The notes under the pieces are model-generated. The model made no database searches and had not been told where the DNA came from. It saw only the letters and a list, made by a program, of their open reading frames with translations. A stretch of 64,000 nucleotides of DNA from Nymphaea colorata (taxonomy: Eukaryota > Streptophyta > Magnoliopsida > Nymphaeales > Nymphaeaceae): assembly GCF_008831285.2 (NCBI RefSeq), contig NC_045139.1:27744808-27808807 (forward strand), given 5' to 3'. Positions 59,383 through 64,000 of this stretch are shown here, piece after piece (positions within the stretch are counted from its first letter, which is position 1; the number at the start of each line of letters is the position of its first letter). The position numbers were made by a program, and so were the translations under genes.

Positions 59383-60440
59383 ATGGTAACGTGCTTCCTG
59401 CATCCCACCTCATTGCCTCAGATGAGCAGATGGTTAATGACTACATCAGTTCCACAATGTATGCATGTCATTCTTCTATGCGAATGCCTATGAATTTTCT
59501 TCTTAAACGAAGAAACAAAATAGCTGCAGACAACAAAAGAATTGCTCTATTTTTCTTCCCTTTTTTAATTGAAGATGCAACTGATTATACATATGTTCTA
59601 TTAGGACAGGAAAGCAATTACATATTCAATTTAGAATTTGTCCTGGAGTGTAATGCAACATAACAAAGTACATTATGGATACATGGAGGTCTCCTGTAGC
59701 ATAAATAGCTCCTGCATTCACTAAACTGGACTTGAAACCTTCACCAGTCATGGCTGCCTTCTCATCTCGGGGGCCTAACCTTGTGACCAAAGGAATTCTC
59801 AAAGTTTGTGATCTATGAAACTAATTGAAGGATATGTATTATATTTCCTATGCTTTGGATGTCTTCAATTATGTGACTGATCCTTGCAATTTTGATGATA
59901 GCCTGATATAATGGCAAATGGAGTGAACATCCTTGCAGCCTACACAGAGGCTTCATCACTAACAAATCTTGCATTTGATGAACATCAGGTAAAGTTCAAC
60001 ACCGTCTCTGGTACATCAATGTCATGCCCACATGTGTCCAGCATTGTTGGCTTGGTTAAGAAGGTTCATCCAGATTGGTGTCCAGCTGCACTCAAGTCTG
60101 CAATTATGACCATTGGTGAGAATAACTTTCAGATGCATATCAAAGTTGGTATTTTGAAGAATCCTTCTACCAACTACTTGCAGTGACAAGTCCTAATGCT
60201 CTCCTTTTTATTTTGCAAGCAAGACGATGTGACAACATCAAACAAGCTACCTGTGATGCCGAACTAGAGGAAGCAACACCATTTGCCTATGGAGCTGGTC
60301 ATGTTCATCCAAATAGGGCCTTCCAACCAGTCTTTGTTTACAACATTAGCATCAATGACTATGTAAACTTCTTTTGTGCCCTTGGTTTCAACTCATCCCA
60401 TATCTACCGTTTCACTGGTCATTGTAGAATAAGGCCTTGA
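59383..60440 (+). pseudogene. SBT5-like subtilase exon fragments captured by CACTA
   Basis: Four blocks in order: GNVLPASHLIASDEQMVNDY (59383-59460), the end of the protease-associated domain; [20 protein letters not shown] (about 59705-59800); [14 protein letters not shown], then [20 protein letters not shown] and [14 protein letters not shown] (59904-60115), which holds the catalytic serine region; and EEATPFAYGAGHVHPNRAFQ, then INDYVNFFCALGFNSS (about 60218-60425). Donor-like GTGAG follows the third block. Plant subtilases are secreted serine proteases; the nearest remembered relatives are SBT5.3/5.4. The catalytic Asp and His regions and the C-terminal fibronectin-like domain are absent, and the last block ends in a frameshift. 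Confidence 0.85.
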
Positions 60441-60645
60441 ATTTGAAGAAAAGCCTTCTTCCCATTTGGCCATGGAAGAGGAATACCTAGGAACACCATT
60501 CTGCCAATTAAGGTGGAAGAGAGAAATTTTTGAAAATTTTCGAATGTTATATTTTTTCTTCAGATTCTAATCCCTTTCTCTCTTTGTCTTTGGATATTGA
60601 AAGCATGTGCTAAGAAAAGCGTTTTTTTAATGCTTATATGAAGAC

Positions 60646-60655
<10 letters not shown>

Positions 60656-60718
<63 letters not shown>
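60656..60718. repeat. (TA)n microsatellite, about 62 bp
   Basis: Pure TA run near the right end of the CACTA element. Confidence 0.93.
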
Positions 60719-60721
<3 letters not shown>

Positions 60722-61065
60722 TGGACTTCTCTCTATCTTTCCCTCTCTCCCTTTATATATAGGAACGATCAGGGTGCCATTCCTAAAAGTTATTGCATGA
60801 AGTATTAATAATGGTCACCCCATCCGTTCTTATATGCATATTAAAGTACAATTGTAAATTTAACTTTTACGAATGCACATAGAAAACTGGGCCTAATGAG
60901 TCTTCATTAGGAATGGTCGCAACTGATCTTAAAAGTAATTAGGCACGCTACTTTTAGGAACACTATAAGAATGGTCGTTTGACCATTGTTAATTACTTTT
61001 AGGAAGGAACCCCCACTTTTAGGAACAGTTTTCAGCCGTTCCTAAAAGTATTATGTGTTGTGCTA

Positions 61066-64000
61066 AAAGAACCCTTTGCTGTGCAAAGTCTTGAATTTCT
61101 GTCTCTCCTTTTTTATTGTTGTTTTTTTTTCTTTTTCTTCCACCTGAGTTGCTAGCTGAGCAGCAGAGGACCCAGGGGACCTCTGTCAGCAAAACGACTT
61201 TATAGACATGTCCCCTTTTTCTTTTATTTGCTACCTTTTGTTCCCTTTTTTGTTTGTTTCTTTTTTTTATCGAGCAACCAAAAATATGGAGACCATCTAC
61301 GCAACATAGGGATCTGCCTTTCTAGACTCGTTATTCTCTGTCTATCTTGTTTTTTATTTTGTTTGTCCTTTTTTTTCTTATTATTTGTGTTCACAATATA
61401 ATAGAGAGATAAATATAAACAGAAAAAGTATCAGCAACAACTGCTTTTATTATGGGACAGTTCATAGTATTCATATCGACCAATTATCCACCCTTGTATC
61501 TAGCATTGAGTAGACCCCATACACTGACTGTCCTAGTTATACTGTCTACAAATAACTACATCTATCGCTCTACCACTTTTTTGACTTGAATTTCTTTGGT
61601 TCAAGTTCAAGGGCGGGGAAAGAACCCATGGAACTGAAATAACTGATACTAACATGTCAAAGTGCATGCATGCAAGTAAAACTGCAACAAACAAACAAAC
61701 AAAAGCGATTTTCCCTTCTTTAAAAAATAATCATTTTATATGAACCAAAGGAACATGGCATGACTCACAATTTGTTTCTCATATGATATCCCAAGATTCT
61801 TAGAGATGACATTATTTAATTATGGATACACTAAATGTTTAAGATAGAATGCAAGTAAAATATACAACAATAGCCAAGCAAACTTAAGGTCATATGCATG
61901 CATATTTCTTTATTGTTGAATATGGATCGGGATACAATACATATTCGTAAGTCAAAAAAAGTAGATGGTCTCACTCTATTGAGGTCAACAGTATATGAAC
62001 AAAAATATTCTATGGTTTGTGAGTGTGCACTTTGTATGCTGACGAGCAAAATGAGGCTTCTTGAAGCCTTGTCCAATCTTATTATTTTGAAGTATTTTTG
62101 CAAGCCAAGGACCAATGTCGCAGCAAGCTTTGATGTTACTAATGACACTCAGTATAGAAGCCTGATGGAGTCAAAACTTCTACTGCAGCAGTACAACCTT
62201 CACAAGTGCAGTTGCTTGTGAGGAGAAATTGAAAGGTGCAGAGAGAAAGAGAGGGGAGAGAGAGAGAGTAAAGAAGGATAATAAACAAGTTTGCTTCAAG
62301 GTGGATGTAACCCCAAAGGTCACATGGAATTCAGGCTCATAAATTGTTTCATAGCCCCCTTGGTTTCCCCAAATGAGCCCCAGTAGCAAAGGCCATTTTG
62401 TGGGTTGTTTAGAAAAAAAAAAAAGAGTTCTAATCAAAACAAAAAAGTCAAAAATGAGGAAGGGGCCCTCTCCTAGAGTTGTGATGAGAGAAGAAGGTGG
62501 CACATGGCCACCTTTCAACACTCTTGTTTGATTCCATGAGCATGCAGACACATAAAAGAACTCAATCTACCAAACATTTGTAAGAAAACTAAATTTTCAA
62601 GGAAAATTTGACTTTCTCCATGATTTCACCATTCTCTGTGGGGCTGATCTCAATTCTCACCTATAACAAAATAACAATATTGCCAAATGGGAGAAAGTTG
62701 TAGCTTATCCAATGATTGGGGGAGAGAAGGGGAAGAAAGAGAGAGATATTGATGAATAGAATGAGCATGAAGGAGGGAGTGAGAGAGAGGCAGAGATTGA
62801 GAGAACGAGGTGCATATTGAACATACTGCTAGTGTACCAATTAAAAGAAAGAGTGAATTATAGCATCCTTATACTACAATATGAACATTCAGGGACAGGT
62901 CTCCAACCTGTGTTAGGAAGCCATGCATTCCTAAATCATTTATTGTTGTGGTGTCTCTTTCTCTTCCAAGTTCTCTCATGTTAATTCTTCTTCTTTATCT
63001 ATCCTTAAGAATTCTTACAATATTACAATCATGTACACTAGCTTATATCCTTGTGTCTTTGGCGAAGAACTTTCTTCTTATCATTCTTCCTCGTGTTCTT
63101 GGGCATGTGCAATACTCTTGCTAGACTTGGTGATTCACGTTTTGGGATGTTTGCATGTTAACATTTTGGTGTGAATATGTTAGTTTACATAAGATTGAGT
63201 TTCATGTTTTCTTAGTTAAAGCTTTAGTTTAGAAAAGTTTGTTGTGTCTTTTTAATTGTGAATTTAATATTTATCAATTGAATGATGGGCTCTTTATATT
63301 CATATTAGTCTATTGCAAAGGCCATTGCATGACAACTAGCTCCTTATGTTTGGTAAAAAAGATTCTCTCATGGAGCGGTCAATGATAGTGCCTCCCTTTA
63401 TCCATTTTATTCATCTAATTTTAGCATTTTATATTACCTACATGCATGTAGTTTAGATTTCCCTTGAAGTTCATTTTCATATGCATTTACTCCAAGAAAG
63501 TTCGATAAGTTCCTTAGTATGCAAACCTTATAAACAATCTTACCTAATATAGCAGGACTTGTCTTGTCGTGATATTTCAACACAAATTTAAGACCTTATA
63601 ATGCTCAAACAAAAGAAGATTTTTATGTTCTGCAAAAGAAAGAATTTTTTCACAATCACTAGAATCTTCAAGCTGAATTTTTTTCACAAACTAAGCACAT
63701 TAAGCCACCATTTGCCCCTTCAATTCATACTTATTTTTTGCATAGTACGGAATCGACAAAACAAGTCTTGCTATTTAGTTGACTTTTAGAACCTATACCT
63801 CCATGTTCAGACCTCAAAATTCAACAAACAATAACTTATTAAAAATATTAGAGAACCTCCATCTTCCCCCAAATTTTCATTGAAATCTAAGCCTCTTAGT
63901 TACCCCAACAGATCTTTACTCTATACTATTTTTGGTAGTTTTCCATAAAAAGCTTTGCAAAACCCTAATTTTTGGCTTAGATTTCTAAACGTGTAACTCC
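61066..64000. other. AT-rich intergenic DNA, no gene recognised
   Basis: No reading frame here resembles a known family. A GA-rich stretch (62230-62270) and several oligo-T runs are present. An open frame on the minus strand at 62180-62551 and one on the plus strand at 61898-62221 have no recognisable content. Confidence 0.5.

Larger units (their letters stand above)
54434..61062. mobile_element. CACTA-type DNA transposon (6629 bp) carrying subtilase and kinase exons
   Basis: The left end CACTACACCAAATGCATTTC then GGAATAGG pairs with the inverse of the right end (CACAACACATAATACTTTTA then GGAACGGC), 19 of the first 28 positions by hand. The 3-bp repeat CTA flanks both ends (54431-54433 and 61063-61065), the length CACTA transposases make. 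Subterminal CCTAAAAGT / ATTCCTAAA words recur in the last 300 bases. No transposase was recognised. Cargo comprises a 3.4-kb block shared with the hAT at 28.7 kb and, to its right, exons of a subtilisin-like protease on the plus strand. Confidence 0.8.

Noticed and set aside
62180-62551. 123-codon minus-strand open frame
   Set aside because: No recognisable domain; T-rich/CT-rich composition explains its openness.

Overview
This window is nuclear DNA of a seed plant, most likely an angiosperm. It is AT-rich, has spliced genes with GT-AG introns of 1 to 2.4 kb, and is packed with plant-type LTR retrotransposons and hAT and CACTA DNA transposons. Plant-specific families appear throughout: ribosomal P3, DUF3537, PPR, an ADR1-type helper NLR, and an SBT5-like subtilase. 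I cannot name the species. The very GC-rich first exon of the DUF3537 gene in an AT-rich background is compatible with a monocot or early-diverging angiosperm, but this is weak evidence.

Only two genes look intact. One is a two-exon plus-strand gene for 60S acidic ribosomal protein P3 (3557-6168, 119 aa). The other is a three-exon minus-strand gene for a seven-transmembrane DUF3537 protein (21777-26611, 451 aa), the plant relatives of animal gustatory/odorant receptors. Both assemble in frame with consistent splice phases. A decayed PPR fragment lies upstream of P3.

The rest is mostly nested mobile DNA. From left to right: a decayed minus-strand Ty1/copia internal region (11.1-14.6 kb) broken by the 5' end of a Ty3/gypsy element; a full-length decayed plus-strand copia element with two 277-bp LTRs and a 5-bp target duplication (15573-20788); a small hAT-like MITE in the first DUF3537 intron; a 3.6-kb hAT element with an exact 8-bp target duplication (28740-32308); a 2-kb CACTA element (32377 to about 34375); a large Tat/Ogre-like gypsy element (about 34.7-51.2 kb) whose gag is split by a 5.6-kb hAT element (42521-48127) with an exact 8-bp target duplication; a truncated minus-strand copia internal region (51.2-54.4 kb); and a 6.6-kb CACTA element with a 3-bp target duplication (54434-61062). 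The last 3 kb hold nothing recognisable.

The main result is that all four larger DNA transposons carry pieces of host genes, recognisable as exon-like blocks. The hAT at 42.5 kb holds ADR1-type NLR exons with an intact 78-bp intron. The CACTA at 32.4 kb holds three exons of a copper amine oxidase. The CACTA at 54.4 kb holds at least four subtilase exons. A 3.4-kb block with exons of a Raf-like kinase occurs twice in direct orientation, once inside the hAT at 28.7 kb and once inside the CACTA at 54.4 kb, so one captured segment sits in two unrelated transposon superfamilies. All captured pieces look pseudogenised. Whether any is transcribed, or gives rise to small RNAs acting on the parent genes, cannot be told from sequence alone.
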